From positions 2,108,001 to 2,172,000 of the forward strand of contig JBBMOL010000057.1 of NCBI GenBank assembly GCA_037954665.1: DNA of 64,000 bases, read 5' to 3'. The translations under genes and the position numbers were made by a program. Source of the DNA: Laguncularia racemosa (lineage: Eukaryota; Streptophyta; Magnoliopsida; Myrtales; Combretaceae). Positions 12,942 to 25,554 of the stretch are shown here, one piece after another. Numbering within the stretch: the first letter of the stretch is position 1; every line of letters starts with the position of its first letter. A model generated the notes under the pieces. The model was not told the origin of the DNA. It made no database searches and was given only the letters and a program-made list of their open reading frames with translations.

Positions 12942-12949
12942 TGACGTGG
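12942..12949. promoter_or_regulatory. UPRE-like bZIP site upstream of NRP
   Basis: TGACGTGG (reverse complement CCACGTCA) fits the unfolded-protein-response element consensus TGACGTGR bound by plant bZIP60/bZIP28. It lies about 245 bases upstream of the NRP TATA box. NRP genes are known to respond to ER stress, so the placement makes sense, but a single 8-mer can occur by chance. Confidence 0.4.
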
Positions 12950-13065
12950 AAGAAGCAGAGACAGGAGAGAGAGAGCGTGTGAATGGGTTTGGCTGGTTCC
13001 ATTGTGACCATCGTCAAAGTCTTTGGGGGTGTTTCAATTTGGGCTTGGCTTGGCCGTTTCTAGAA

Positions 13066-13190
13066 AGTCAAGTAGGTGGTACTGTTCTTTCCGTGTGTTC
13101 ATATTTGATGTGCCCCCTTTGCTTGGCAGTTAAGACTTGAACATTTTTTATTTATCTAGGTTTCTTTGTTTTGAATAAATTGTCAATTGA
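13066..13190. repeat. NRP-upstream segment duplicated at 60.7 kb
   Basis: This stretch aligns with 60701-60830. Shared blocks include GTGGT, TTCTTTCC, GTGTTCATATTTGA, GTGCC and GTTAAGACTT. It marks one edge of the alpha copy of the dispersed block described below. Confidence 0.75.
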
Positions 13191-13732
13191 TGGCCCTTGC
13201 CATTTACTCTTTGGACTTTCATGGTAATTTTCTTAAGATTTTCCGAGTGTATGCAGTGTTGGATACGCTTTAGGCCATATTCTTATAAACTAAAAAAAGG
13301 GGAAAAAAAGGATAATTGTATATATAAACCTCAGTTAGTGGTTGAATATGAATTGGTTTCTAAATTTATAAATTATAATTTTGAAAAAAAAAAATTCTTA
13401 AACCATTGTTAAAATAATAACAATAATTTTGTATCATGATTGATATGCTAGAATAGATTCAAAATGAAATCACAACTTTGGATTCTTTTTTTTTTTTCAT
13501 ATTTAGAAACACTTTTAAATCTAAAATTATGATTTTAGCTTTGTGGGAGAAATTTGATTTCACTTTACTAAGATGGAATCACAATTCTAATTCACCAAAA
13601 TTAATGGTAATAATTTAAATTATCTTTTTGTCCCATTAATATATGAGAATACATTTGACATCATTTCATTACCGATTCCATTATATTCTATTCCAATTTA
13701 CTTTCTTTCATTTTATTCCAGATCATTTATAC

Positions 13733-13900
13733 ACACCAAACATGCCATTAGAATTTTAGTGATGGTTAGGATATATTATATATATATAATTTTTTCTCTA
13801 GAATACACTTTGAAAGTATATTTTAATTTCTAAAAAAAACGACATATGCAAATGATTTTTGAACATTTATAAATAATTCAAAAGTAAAAAAACAAAAGAC
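13733..13900 (+). repeat. Dispersed block, part 1, copy alpha
   Basis: Aligns with 29140-29440 and 61690-61945. Shared anchors are TTAGTGATGGTTAGGAT, GACATATGCAAATG-like sequence and TTGAACATTTATAAAT. Alpha and beta part company just after AAAACAAGACT-like sequence, where alpha holds a LINE fragment. Confidence 0.8.
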
Positions 13901-13981
13901 TTTTTGGTGGGTTTCTTCTAAAAAAAAAAGAGAGAATTTTAGTAAGGGGACCTTATCTTCCCTTACATTTTTGTTCTTGGC

Positions 13982-14640
13982 ATGAAAATGCTCTCTTACT
14001 CCCTAAGAAGACTTATCTTCAACCTGTCTTTCTCCTTACATTGGAGATGTGACTTTGAAAAATTAACCCATCTTTATTTTGCAAATAATCTTCTAATCAT
14101 TTCTAAAGGAAACATGGAGTCCACATCTTTAATAAATGAAACCTTGCAATCTTTTCACACCTATTCTAGCTTCTTTACAAATGCTAACAAGGGCTACATC
14201 TTTTTTTATAATGTGACATGAAGTACTTAGGACGCTATCTTACAAAGGACTCAATTTCAAGAGGGTCTATTACTCTCAACAAAACTAAGAAGAGAGGATT
14301 ATGACATTTTACAAGAAAGGATACTAGCCCACATCAACTCATGGAATTTCAAATTTCTTTCTTATGCAAGGAGATTACAGCTTATTACATCTATGCTTTG
14401 CTCCATGCAAGTGTTCTAGAGCTTGGTTTTCATCCTTCCTAAAGTTGTGTTGAAGAAAATTGAGTAGCTTTTGAGGAATTTTCTTTGGAGTGGTACAATT
14501 TCCTCATCTAGGTTGGTCCTTCTATGTGCCGACATAAAGTCATTTGGAACGGTGTTCTTTGCCTTATCACTTCTTCATTTTGTGGTTAGTGTGGCTTGGG
14601 AAGCTCTCTATGCTTTGTTAAGCTTTAGACGAGTTTAACT
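13982..14640 (+). pseudogene. Dead LINE (L1-type) reverse transcriptase fragment
   Basis: A 79-codon frame from 13982 contains LTHLYFANNLLIISKGNMES, the reverse-transcriptase active-site block. The FADD catalytic pair is replaced by NN. After the stop at 14219-14221 homology continues in other frames: a KYLG block, then ERILAHINSWNFKFLSYARR and LQLITSMLCSMQV, then VFILPK and FLWSG near 14500. There are at least one frame change and several stops. These motifs are the C-terminal part of plant LINE ORF2. The element interrupts the alpha repeat block and is followed by an (AAAT)n tail at 14751-14770, as expected for a 5'-truncated LINE. It is non-functional. Confidence 0.85.
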
Positions 14641-14750
14641 TATTTCACACATTTTTTGTACTCTTTGATCGTGAGTAATGTGATTGTAAACCTATGCATT
14701 GTGTAAACAATTGTACATCTTTCTTGTTTTAATGAAAATTTTTATTTATC

Positions 14751-14770
14751 CAAATAAATAAATAAATAAT
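14751..14770 (+). repeat. (AAAT)n tail of the LINE fragment
   Basis: Short A-rich tetranucleotide run at the 3' end of the LINE fragment, just before the dispersed block resumes. Confidence 0.7.
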
Positions 14771-15138
14771 CAACAAATTCTAATTGCAAATGCACATCCT
14801 ATAGATTATAAAACTTAGCCTTCGACTTGCGACGATCATAAAAATATGTTAATTTTATTTTATAAAATTACCTTTATCGGACAAGTTATAGATGAATTAT
14901 TTATTAAAAATAGCAAAATTAGGTTATACAATTCTACACTATTAATAACCAAAGTAGATGCTCTTATATATCCGATAGTGATCAATCAATTTAATTATTA
15001 TTACCTAGTTTCATTATTCTTTCCATTTATCTGCAATAATTTAGATTAATGTGAAACATTGATTTTGTCAAGCAATATATAAAATTGATTTAATTTTTTT
15101 TTTAGGAGCATGTATCGTTGGTACATCATAAACTCCGT
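14771..15138 (+). repeat. Dispersed block, part 2, copy alpha
   Basis: Aligns with 30290-30663 and 62000-62404. Anchors are GCAAAATTAGGTTATA, ATTCTACA, TAATAACC, GGTGCTCT-like sequence, CATTATTCTTTC and GAAACATTGATTT. It runs straight into part 3, showing the undisturbed order of the block. Confidence 0.85.
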
Positions 15139-15143
15139 AGTTT
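15139..15143. other. Empty site for retrotransposon A
   Basis: AGTTT in the alpha copy sits where the beta copy carries element A between two AGTAT repeats. The flanks on both sides match those of element A at 30.66 and 52.99 kb. Confidence 0.8.
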
Positions 15144-16130
15144 ATATACACAAATGTCTATATATATGCCAAATAATATCATATTATTAGAAATGGAAAT
15201 GAAAAATATTTAAGTTTCACATCATGTGAATACGTATTTCGTTAATATTTAATTTGCCTATGCAGCATAATGAAAATCGTTAGTAAAGTAGTTCATATAG
15301 ATCCTAATATTGATGGTTTAAATAATATTTAATAAGTTTATGGATTGATTTTTTTTTTTTAACGGATTGATCTTGTTTTTAAATATTAAAACATTATTGG
15401 TAAAGTTGTTTTAGTTATCACACCCTACCCTGGCTGGCATGATAACCCACCGCACAAATTCTTGTTCTTTATAAGGAAAGTTAAGGCACATAGTTTTTTT
15501 TTTTTTTAATAACAAAAAATCAATACTTAAGATGATTTAGAATAAGTGTTATAGTCCCAGATGGATACTAGCATGATTAAGTATGCTATTTAATTCTAGG
15601 AGTTCTCTCACCTACAAGACTAATCTTTTGGATTGAACTCTTCTTGGGTTCTCTCACCTACAAGACTAATCTTTTGGATTGAACTCTTCTTTTGGATGTG
15701 AGTCATAATATTTGATGCTCTCATTGAGTTTCAATCTCATAGAAGGGGTAACCCTAGATAGCTTTACTTGAAAAGGGTCTATTTGATAAAATAAAGTGAT
15801 AGCCATTTAGAGGTAAAGTTACTATAAGTAGTTTATAGTAGGTTAACATAGGTGTTGGATTTCTAAGGAGGGTGATAATATTACATGTTGACTTTTAAAT
15901 GATAGTAGTAATGTTAGGTTTCATGTGGAATAGTAGTATAAATTAAGTGTGATATTTAAATTTGAGGAATTTTTTCACTATTAGACTAGTCTTTAGAATG
16001 AACTCTCCCCTTAAGTTTGGATTATAACAATAAGTTTCATATTGTTAAGTTATGATGACTATAAAATATAGCCACTACTTAGTAGTTAACATAATGTAAC
16101 TTAAATGATTTAATTACTAACATAGTAAAT
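15144..16130 (+). repeat. Dispersed block, part 3, copy alpha
   Basis: Aligns with 52995-53486 plus 53949-53990 and partly with 54186-54440. Anchors are AGAAATGGAAAT, CATCATGTGAATA-like sequence, TTTGCCTATG, CTTTATAAG followed by TTAAGGC, and TAAAATATAGCCAC. Alpha carries about 440 extra bases (about 15552-16005) absent from beta, including a 46-bp tandem duplication at 15602-15693 (unit starting GTTCTCTCACCTACAAG). Confidence 0.8.
15602..15693. repeat. 46-bp tandem duplication
   Basis: Two near-identical units, the first starting at 15602 and the second at 15648, each containing CAAGACTAATCTTTTGGATT. Confidence 0.9.
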
Positions 16131-17530
16131 GATTAAAATATAACTAATCGGATTCTAAATCTTTTTTATCTTTTCTTTGCCATGCATACAATCATAAACA
16201 AGAGTTAATAATTCTAACTTCTCTTTTCAAATTTGGCCATATTGGCAGTGTGTGTATGTGCCTAATTTATGCAAGCTAAAATAGCTTAACATGCAAAATG
16301 CATAGGATCCTCATGTAATATAGCTTTTAGAATGGTTTTGAGTACCAACTCAAAGCCAAGGGATATTCAATAAGTACAGATTTCATTCAGTTTTTGCTTC
16401 ATTCAATAATTCCAATTAAGGATGATTAAGTTATGAATACACTTACTAAGATGAGAAATTTACAAAAATAAGATTGAAATGATTGTATAAAGATCAAAGT
16501 TAAAGTTCTCTATCGTTGGGTTTTGATGATAATAAAATAATTAAGTATTTTACTAATGGATTTATGAATTGTACGGAATAAAAAAACTGTTGGTTAGGCA
16601 AAAATTGAGTTACTTGACTAAAATGAAGAATGTTGATACTCAAAGAATAGCTTAGAGACTGTGTCGAGGAAATAAAAGTTAAACTAATTTGTTGATCTGA
16701 GTTTAAGTTGGATAATATAATTGGATTGAAGGCTCAACTTCACCTATTGGATATATTTAGGAAATAGATCTAATTTTATTCCGCTTAAGTTGGTTTATGA
16801 ATTTATGGATATCGATTTTAAGAAAAATTATTAATTGTATTTATTTTTTATTAAAATTAAGATATTTACATTAATTTAATAAAGAGTTACAAGGATTATG
16901 AGTAGCATAGATATTTATAAAGAATCAGTAGAAGATGTAACTGCATTTAAAAAGATTTAACCAAGCTTTTTGCATAAGAATAAAAGTTAGGGGCGTATCT
17001 AAGCTGATAAGATAAAATATCTGTCTGAAATTCAACTCCAAGGTTATCCACAAACTACAAGGAAGTCTTCAACATAGCAACATGAAGTTATCAGATGAAA
17101 TTCCCAAATAGAAAGAGTCAAAATTCGAATATCGACTTAGAGAGACATGAATAACATAATTCAGCAGCTCTAAAGACTAACAAAGCAATTATACAGAGAA
17201 ATAACAGCATATATATGAATGAGCAGCAGGTGACAAGAGTGGCTAATCAATAGCAAACAGGCACCAGAGGACCCAAAAGCCATAACAGAGTAACGACAAA
17301 ATTTGCAGATTAAAAAAATAAAAAATAAAAAATGATGCACACGTATAGAGGACAAATGACAGCAGTTTCGGACTTCTTTTCTTTTTACGACTTTCTTTTG
17401 TACTTCAAGCATTATCCTTCTTTACAGTAGTTTCAATGACGGTGAGTTTCATCACCGGCACTAATCTTCATTCAAAGAATGGCTTCACTCCACAACCAGC
17501 TGATGTCGCTCTAGCAAAGACCCCGAAACT
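16131..17530. other. Intergenic; right part may be 3' UTR of the next locus
   Basis: No coding region is supported in 16131-17000. The segment 17000-17530 has a more even base composition than its surroundings and would be the 3' untranslated part if the minus-strand locus at 17531-17950 is real. Confidence 0.4.
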
Positions 17531-17950
17531 TCAATGGTTAGCCGAATGACAAAGAGCGTAACTCATGGCTGCCCGTCTTGTTCGAAAACCCCCTGTTACA
17601 TATTAGAAGGTAAGGTGAAACCAGTACAGAAAGCAAGCAAGATGTCGACAAAAGACGGAACTCTGTGCAGGCTTACCGAGAAGGATATAGAAATCATTCA
17701 CGCCGTAGCTGCTGTAGATGTCTAAGGTCGAGCGCTTCACGATCAGGAACTTGCCGTTTGTGGAGCAACTTGAAGAAGACAGAGGGCTTGGATGCCTGCC
17801 GGCGGCTCTTTCGCTAAGTAAAAAAAAAAAGGTGGTGGGTGGAAACGAAGAAGGAAGGGATGAATAATAGGGCTCATGAGTGCTTGGGAAAGGAAGTGTA
17901 ACTCCAGGTACACACAGTCCAAGCAAAATGGGTCCATGGAAGGGGCCCAA
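17531..17950 (-). CDS. Candidate small two-exon gene, unknown product
   Basis: I do not recognise this protein. On the minus strand, exon 1 (17950-17677) ends at CTTCTCG before GTAAGC. An 84-base intron ends in AACAG at 17593. Exon 2 (17592-17531) closes in frame with TGA. The product would be 111 residues: a hydrophobic, Pro/Ser-rich N-terminal half, then KFLIVKRSTLDIYSSYGV, NDFYILLGGFRTRRAAMS and a C-terminus YALCHSANH. The locus is a GC-richer island in an AT-rich region, and a TATATATAG motif lies upstream near 18163-18171. A competing reading starts at 18006 in another frame (87 codons). It may equally be a non-coding transcript. Confidence 0.3.
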
Positions 17951-18639
17951 TAGATATGTAGAGTTCCCTTATGTGAAGAGCCATCCTCCCACCCACATGA
18001 CTCCACCCAAAAAAAAAATTATATCATATTGTAGGAGCGTTGCCATCGCACCCTAAGCTACCTCAACATATCCTAACATAACTCTCAAACCCTTGCAAAG
18101 AAGCAAATCACATCATGAAGTTATACTCCCACTCCACGACATGATCTACTCCACTTACCACTATATATAAGAGATAAATACGACTTTGCTATTAAAATAA
18201 AGCTATTTATCAAGAATATACTTAGATTATATCATCTTTTTAAATCTCTTAGGTGCTCATTAATGATGTGGAAAATCTCTTCTCATGAAAGAAAAGATGA
18301 TTAAAAGGTTTCAAGTTATGAAATTTGTATTGTAAACACCATTCGATGTTGCAAAGGCAATATTTATTCCTCATTGGCTAAAGGTGATATGCGTGATTAA
18401 ACGATGCTGCAAACTTGCGCACTGAGAAAAAAAAATAAATCTAAACTATATGCAATGTTAGCACTAGGCTCTTGTAATATAAATTATATAAATGCGTATA
18501 TGGTGGTAATGCAACTATTCTACAAGTGCACATGCACCAAGCAATCCCTTAGTCATTAGAAGGACTTATTTGATGTTCAAACCTCTTTGACTTCATCCAA
18601 AGGACTTTAGTTAGGGGTCAAAATGTAGATGACTAAATG

Positions 18640-19220
18640 CAATCAAGGCCCTTGTGCCCATTAAGTAATTGGATTTGGCTCTTTGGGCTAGGATGATAAA
18701 GTTCAGAGAGTTAAGTCCATGACCTTTGGGATGATCATGGGAGATTTGACATAATAGGCTTTAAGTATGGCTTGTTGGAATGAACCACCCATTACCAATC
18801 CTTTCCGTGAGGCTCACACACCTAAAGATGGCCTTCAGTAGGCCTGATCACATGAATAACCCATAAATAATTCTTCTTATTAAGAGAGGACACATCTGGA
18901 CCATCAGTGGCCAACATTATCTGACAAACAGCACCGACAACCATATCACTATAAATACTCACAAGCTTTTCTTATTTAGGGAGAAGAGAGATAATTTGGA
19001 AAAAAGGTCGTCACTTTACTAGATTATTCTTTCAAAAGACAAAACCCTAGATTGTTAGAAAAAACTGTCACTTATGTGCTCAAGCCTATCAAGATTGCTT
19101 ACTTCTCCTTCCTATCCTACTTACCCTCAATCATCCTTCTATGTGCTATCACAAGTCATTCTTCTAGGTCTACGTGTAGCGTGAGGATCATGCAACATGC
19201 ATGTAATCACATTGTGATTG
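18640..19220 (+). mobile_element. Solo-LTR-like repeat, copy 1
   Basis: Aligns in inverted orientation with 31425-31965. Shared blocks are CTCTTTGG, GATGATCATG followed by GAGATTTG, a promoter-like CACTATAAATAC (18949-18960), CTGTCAC and an end segment with CGTGTAG and ATGTAA. A central TATA-type promoter with no adjacent coding sequence suggests a solo LTR. Exact termini and a target-site duplication were not resolved. Confidence 0.55.
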
Positions 19221-22200
19221 GACCCACCCTCCTACAAAACCTAAATTTAGTAAAACCGATACATGAAAAGTAGGATTAATTACTTATCAATTCAAGGAAG
19301 AATTCTTTAAATGAGTGTTCTACTCATGATTCCTCAAATATATTGACCTATACAATCCTCTTATTCTTATAGAATGGGCCTTAACCCACAAATCTAAAGA
19401 ACGGAATTTCCTTATTGTCTCAAGAGAGTTATTTTTAAGTCATTACACATTAATCCAGCTTAATATCCCCAATAAACAACCATTTCATCAATGACATCTT
19501 AAGATTAGTTAATGTCGTTATAATTCCTGGAGGCAAAATCTTATTGCCATTTCCTACATCATTGCCTCATATATGGGACTACGCATGACATAAGCAAATA
19601 ATTAGCAGATGAGTGATAAACCATATGACATATACCATTTCAAGTTAATTAAATGTTTTAGTGTTATGCTTAGATACAGTCATGGGTGGAATTGCCCCAG
19701 ATTTGATACAACATATACCATTTCAAGTTAATTAAATGTTTTACCATCATGGATTGATACAAACACTAGATGGAACTGCTTAGACTTGGTGGTTCTAAGT
19801 CTCCAAAATGAGGAATTGGTCCTAAACCATGGAACTTAGTTCTAAGTCGAATCCTTGGCTCCACTGGTTTATGGGCCGATTCTGACCCCATGAACTAGCT
19901 TTAATTTATTTTAAAAAAATTCTTAAGATAAAAAAAATAAAAAAACTACGAACCCAAAACTATTAATAGATTTTAGTCTATTTTGTAGATAACTTGAAAA
20001 TGATTTATATTTATTTATATGGAATTATACTTAAGTAGAGTAGTCATTTTAGCAATATTAGACAAAAGTTTAATAAAAGAAAATAAAAAATATTAAAAAA
20101 TGGGAATATCCTTTTAGTGAATTTCATAAATGTCCAATCGCACATGCTTTTTTTGTGTATTTATTTCTTGTGGTGTTAATAATAATAACACATTAAATGT
20201 TATGAGTAAGAATTAATTTTTTCTATTTCACTTGGAAGTAATTTAAATTTTTAATGTTATTTTAATTTCAATTTATTTTTTCTTAATTTTTTTATGGTTT
20301 AGATCCAGCAGGTCTAGTACCGACTGTATAGGGCCGATTTCAAGTCCAAACCCGCTGGTGTGGTTCTTGGGCTAGGCTTGATTTGGACGTAGCCTTTGTT
20401 GGTGTCTAGTTGTGCCTCTAAAGATCTAAGTCACCTAGGATTGTATGCAACATCTTCCAATTATGTTAGATTCATTCAAATATATAATTACTCGATCTTT
20501 ATGTACGAAATCAAACTTCAAATTAATAAGTCAACGATATTAATTTGAAAATAATAAAGCATACACAATTGGATCACAAGAATACCAAAAATTTCATTAA
20601 ATAATAAAATCAACAATTACATATTCATTTTAGGGTTCATCATACTCGAATACAAAGTAAAATTAAGTTAGCATCATAATAAAATTAAAAACAAAACTAT
20701 AAAAGCAAAAAAAAAAAAAAAGATTCAAGAGCAATAGTAAAATAAAATTCTATGACTACTCTAATTCTAACAATAAAACTTTATATCTATTACTTAGACT
20801 CTATACTCCTTTTATAGTGATCAAATATGTCTTAAAAAGAAAAGTTGTATCTATATGCAAAGGAAAGTTGAATTTTCATAAAATAGGAAAGTTGTCAACA
20901 TTATCTATTAACCAAGAAAGTAATCTTTAGTAACCATGATAGAATAGAAAAGAATAATCTGTATGTGACACAGCCTCAACATGGCCTCTTGCACACTCAT
21001 GCATCTTGATTTGTTAATAAATTCCTTTTCTATTGATAAATGAGCATCAATATAGTCATGTTGGTGACCATGTTGACATTTTACTTTTAAATCACACTAA
21101 TACAATTATATTCTTTAGGTCCTTTAATTAATTTCTTTTCTATGGAAACATGGGCACTAACTTAGTCATGTTGGTGATCATATTAAAGCTTTTCTTATAA
21201 ACTGCAACAACATAGTTGAGTACATGACCATATACTTGACCATTTACTTTTCAAAATTGCGTAAACTTGTGTAACTTATTTTGTTTAATCCAAAATTTCT
21301 TTAAAGGAGTTGAAATCAAAATATGAGCAAAATTAGTATAATATTTAATAAAAACTGCTCATAAAACAAATTAGGACTATATAAAACCAAATAATAATAA
21401 GTTTAATTATACACTTATCAGTATGCTCGACATTAAAGATATCTAAGGCATGCAAGCCCATCAAGACATGATCTAACCTGAAAGCTAAGGGCCTAAAATA
21501 GTATTAAAACATATAGTCAATCTAAAATAGCAAGAGAGTAAAGTCCATAAGCCAAAAGTCATGATATCTAACCATTGTCATACAAGTCACTCTCAACCAA
21601 CCAATGAGTCATATGCATAATCAATAGATCCATCATCATTACCTGTGAAGGAAAAGTAAAGGAGTAAGCAAAAACCAAGCTTAGTATGGTAATAACATAA
21701 GCACATACATTGGATATCTCACAGGCTTATAACTAATGCAACAACCAATATAGTTTATAAATATATTAAAGAATTATAAAGTATAAATAATCAACACAAG
21801 AATACTTATGACTTTGGATAATCAACATGAGAAACATGGGCCTATGATAGGGGACTTGGGGTTTGATGCCATTGTAGTAGCAATTAGGGTTGACGAAAGT
21901 AGCCAAACTCTACACTTAAACAAAAAAAAAAAAAACCCCTAAAAGTAACCTTGCTCTAAGTTCATTACCATTATCCAGACCTCATAATTGTAATTCATCT
22001 ATAACGTATAGTGTGCATGTCCCATTCCACTACATTACACTTGTTATAACTTCTTTTCTCTCTAGTGACCATTATACCAACATAGTTTTACCTATCAATT
22101 ACTTGTAAGCCATCCTCGATAGCCTAAGTGCCTAATTACCATGTCATTTTAAGGTATATACTTGCAGATGTAATCTTGATCTAAGAGTGTCACTTGTTGA

Positions 22201-25200
22201 CTCAAGTGATCAAGTAGAAACATCACACAATTGATTTAGCTATGTTTAAGTATTAGTGAGGTTATTATGTGCTATCCTAACAAGTACCATGCAGTTATTG
22301 CACCCATAAAAATTTAGGGTTGTTGAAGCAAGTGTTGAGACCATTGGTGGAACATAATCGAAAGTCATGTAATGAAAAAGAGGAAATTCATTCATTAGAG
22401 ATTGGTTAAGCTTGCATTTAGAACCTTATCAAAACTTTAGTCCATTAGGTCTTTAAGTACCTTATTCTTGATCTAACCTGCCATTCCTCCATCTTTTAAT
22501 TAAGTTTAAGGCTTAAAGGTTAAATTTTATAGGGTCAATTTTAGGGTTATGGGCCTTAGGAAGAAGTGGGCCTAACTCATTTAGAGGAACTCGAGTTCGA
22601 AAGGTTAACCTATTAATTTAGTTATACCTATCCATCATTAATATTAACCAAGTTTATTGATTATTCAGTTATTTACTTGGTTTAGTCATTTAAGCCTAAG
22701 TTTACTTTCCTTTATGACATAATTTACATGAACCTACCCTTAAGGTTGGTGGGATGGTTCATAAGGACCTAAGTTTTGTGACTAGTTGGGAAAACTAACT
22801 GGTCTTGGTCTGAAATAATTTACATGTCCTTATCACCATTTATCTAAAATCTAAAATTCTTAGCTACATTATTCTAAGGTTTGATTTCTCTAATAGCTTT
22901 TATTCTAGCAAGATTAGGTATGATATAATTTTATCAAACAAACTAAAATTTTCTTAAAAATCATCAAAACCATTCATTCCAAATTCATGATCCAACCTTT
23001 ATGCTTTTTAATAGCAATAGATATGTCATACATCATCCCAAGTGTCATTTATGCTAGAATTCATCACAAATATTATCATTCAACTACCTAAACATACCTT
23101 TAACATAGCAAATATGATTTCGATCAAAATCTAAGCGTAGAAACAACATGATAAAAATTACCACTTTGGAATTTAAATAGGTCAAATGCTCCATAATACA
23201 TAATGCATTCTCATTAGATACACAACAAATCATGGCATCAACAAGACTAAGACTTTATGCACCAAATAACCCTTTAGGCACCATTTAACATCCTAAATAT
23301 TCTCCTAGTCTCGAACTTATATTTTTAACTCAAATCTCTTCTTAAACTAAGTTTCTAACACACTTATTACAAGTTTTGACAATCATGGTATCATGGTTAA
23401 TAGGCAGCATATTATTTCACTTAACTATGTTCAAGATGGCACCTTTAAATTCCCAATGATCCCTTATGTGCAAATCAACATCTTGATTACCATTTATACC
23501 CAAAATTAACATGGCATGCATCAAAGAAGCTTACTAAACTTTACAAAGACACAAACAAACACAAGATAAAGCTCTTGGGACTATACTAGGTGGTGGCAAG
23601 AATTAAACAAGGTTGTAAATTGCTACTTCTCATTTTATTTAATCCCCATTCAATCAAACCTTGTTTAAGAGTTAAATTAATACTTATAGGACTTCATAAC
23701 ACTTTAAATCATGTAAATAACTTCAAGGCTTCAAAACTTTTATTTTAGTCTTGTAGAGGTCACTTAACACACTCAAAACACAAGCAAAAGGTTATCTAAA
23801 CCCACCTCTTAAGTATCTAGCCTTAACTAAACATCAACCTACTAACAAGTTGAATACATTCAATACTTTTAGAACATCATTTTAGCACACCCAATTACCA
23901 ACATCATGATCTTCACCACCTAAGCACACATATACCAAACCTACTTCAAATAATCATCTTTTAGCTCACTTAAGTACTTAATAAGTGGGTCTAAGCATAT
24001 ATATCAACATGAAACATTTATTTTAGCTAAATTTCAAGTGGCTTACCTTTTAAGTACTTGAAACTTTGCCACCTAAAATGGAAAATGCCCTAAGAAAGAT
24101 TCCCAAGAGATTTCCTTCAAGTCCCACCAACGTTCTTGCAACCTTGTCATGATTAAAGTGTCCCGAATGTTACTACTTGTGAGAACTAAGCTTGAAAGCT
24201 CACTAAACTTGAATGAAAGTTCAAGAAACTTACTTTTTAAAGCTTTTTTAAACATGACTAACTCTTAGAGGCAAGTTCTCAACTCTCATGATGCTCTACT
24301 TCTAAGAAAAAACACAAAAAAAAGCTTCGTTAGTAACATGGGTATGATAAAGTTTTGGTTTTTGATGAGATAAGGGCTAAGGTTGAAGGAGGGTTTAGAC
24401 TTTTTTTTCTTACTTTCTTGGAGAGTTTTTTAAAAAAGAAAGAAGAAGATTGAAGGAGGAAGAGTGGATAGCATGGGGATCTAAAAGGGGGTGGGTTACA
24501 TGTTTTTTAAAAACCTTAAAGTCACAAAAAGGGCCCACTTAACTTAAAGTGCACAAATTTTTTCCAACTTGCTTATTTAATTCCTTAGTCAACATGACTA
24601 CTATAGAGAAGTTTGTGGTCTTTGGCATTTAACTACACCTTCCATAACCTTTAGGACCTAATTTCAAAATTATCTTATTAAAGCCGGGCTTAGGAGTGAA
24701 ATGGTAATTTTTGAAAATTTACTCCTAAATTTTGTAAAAACCTTATAAATGACACTCTTAAACATCCTTTTTTTTTTACTTTAAATACTTTATTGGTGAC
24801 TTTGGAAAGTTTAATTCACAAACATAGTATGAGAGACTTAGCATATTGTAAACACTTTAATAAGAGATACATGTTTCTCTAGGTCACAAGATGAAGGTCA
24901 TTGCTGCTAAGGCGAAGAATGTAGAGGTTAAGAAAGAAAGGGCCATGAATGCAACAATTGCGAGAAGAGCTTCATTACATATTAGATGCCACCTGCATAT
25001 GTGTAAGTAATGGGTAAGTACAAATGCTATTTAGACACATGGTAGTTGTTATAAATAGATTTTCAGAAAACAACAACTTTGTTTTACACACATTGCCATA
25101 TATTAAAATTTTGTTAGTATATACTTACCACTTATACATTCACATGAGGTATAATAACCAATAAATCTTTTTTCCAACTATCAAGGCTAGTTCATTTAAG

Positions 25201-25550
25201 AAATCATAATGGATTGGCTTTTTTATTATTATGATGGATTAAAATGATATTCTTTTTTTTTCCTAGCAAGAATTAAAATGATATTCAAAATGGTGGCCAC
25301 ATAGTTGCATTAGAATTATTTAATTAGTGTGGAGTATGTGCTTCATGTGAACATGGGATAGTATTAGGATAAGTTACCAACACTTAACATAAAAAGAAGC
25401 CTCTAATATAGGTTTTCAAATAATTCATGAATTAATTTCCCATCATTGGATCCTCTTTTTATTTTTTTTTTAAATCTTCATCATTAGATCTTTTCAAGCT
25501 ATTAGATGGCAACTTATTCTAATAATTATCCGTGTGAACATGTAACAATT
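19221..25550. other. Long non-coding stretch, origin unknown
   Basis: No family could be recognised over 6.3 kb. Small repeats exist: about 33 bases beginning CATATACCATTTCAAG occur twice at about 19630 and 19709, and a diverged internal duplication lies at about 21010-21200 (shared TAGTCATGTTGGTGA). The open frame at 24073-24255 (minus) and the one at 24891 onward carry no known motif. It may be decayed transposon DNA. Confidence 0.4.
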
Positions 25551-25554
25551 TTTC

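Noticed and set aside
19770..20410. Decayed hAT-type element suggested by GGGCCGATT-like motifs at both ends
   Set aside because: No convincing inverted ends or flanking duplication could be defined.
24073..24255. 60-codon frame on minus strand
   Set aside because: It reads smoothly but has no recognised domain or splice context; possibly transposon-derived. Too weak to call.
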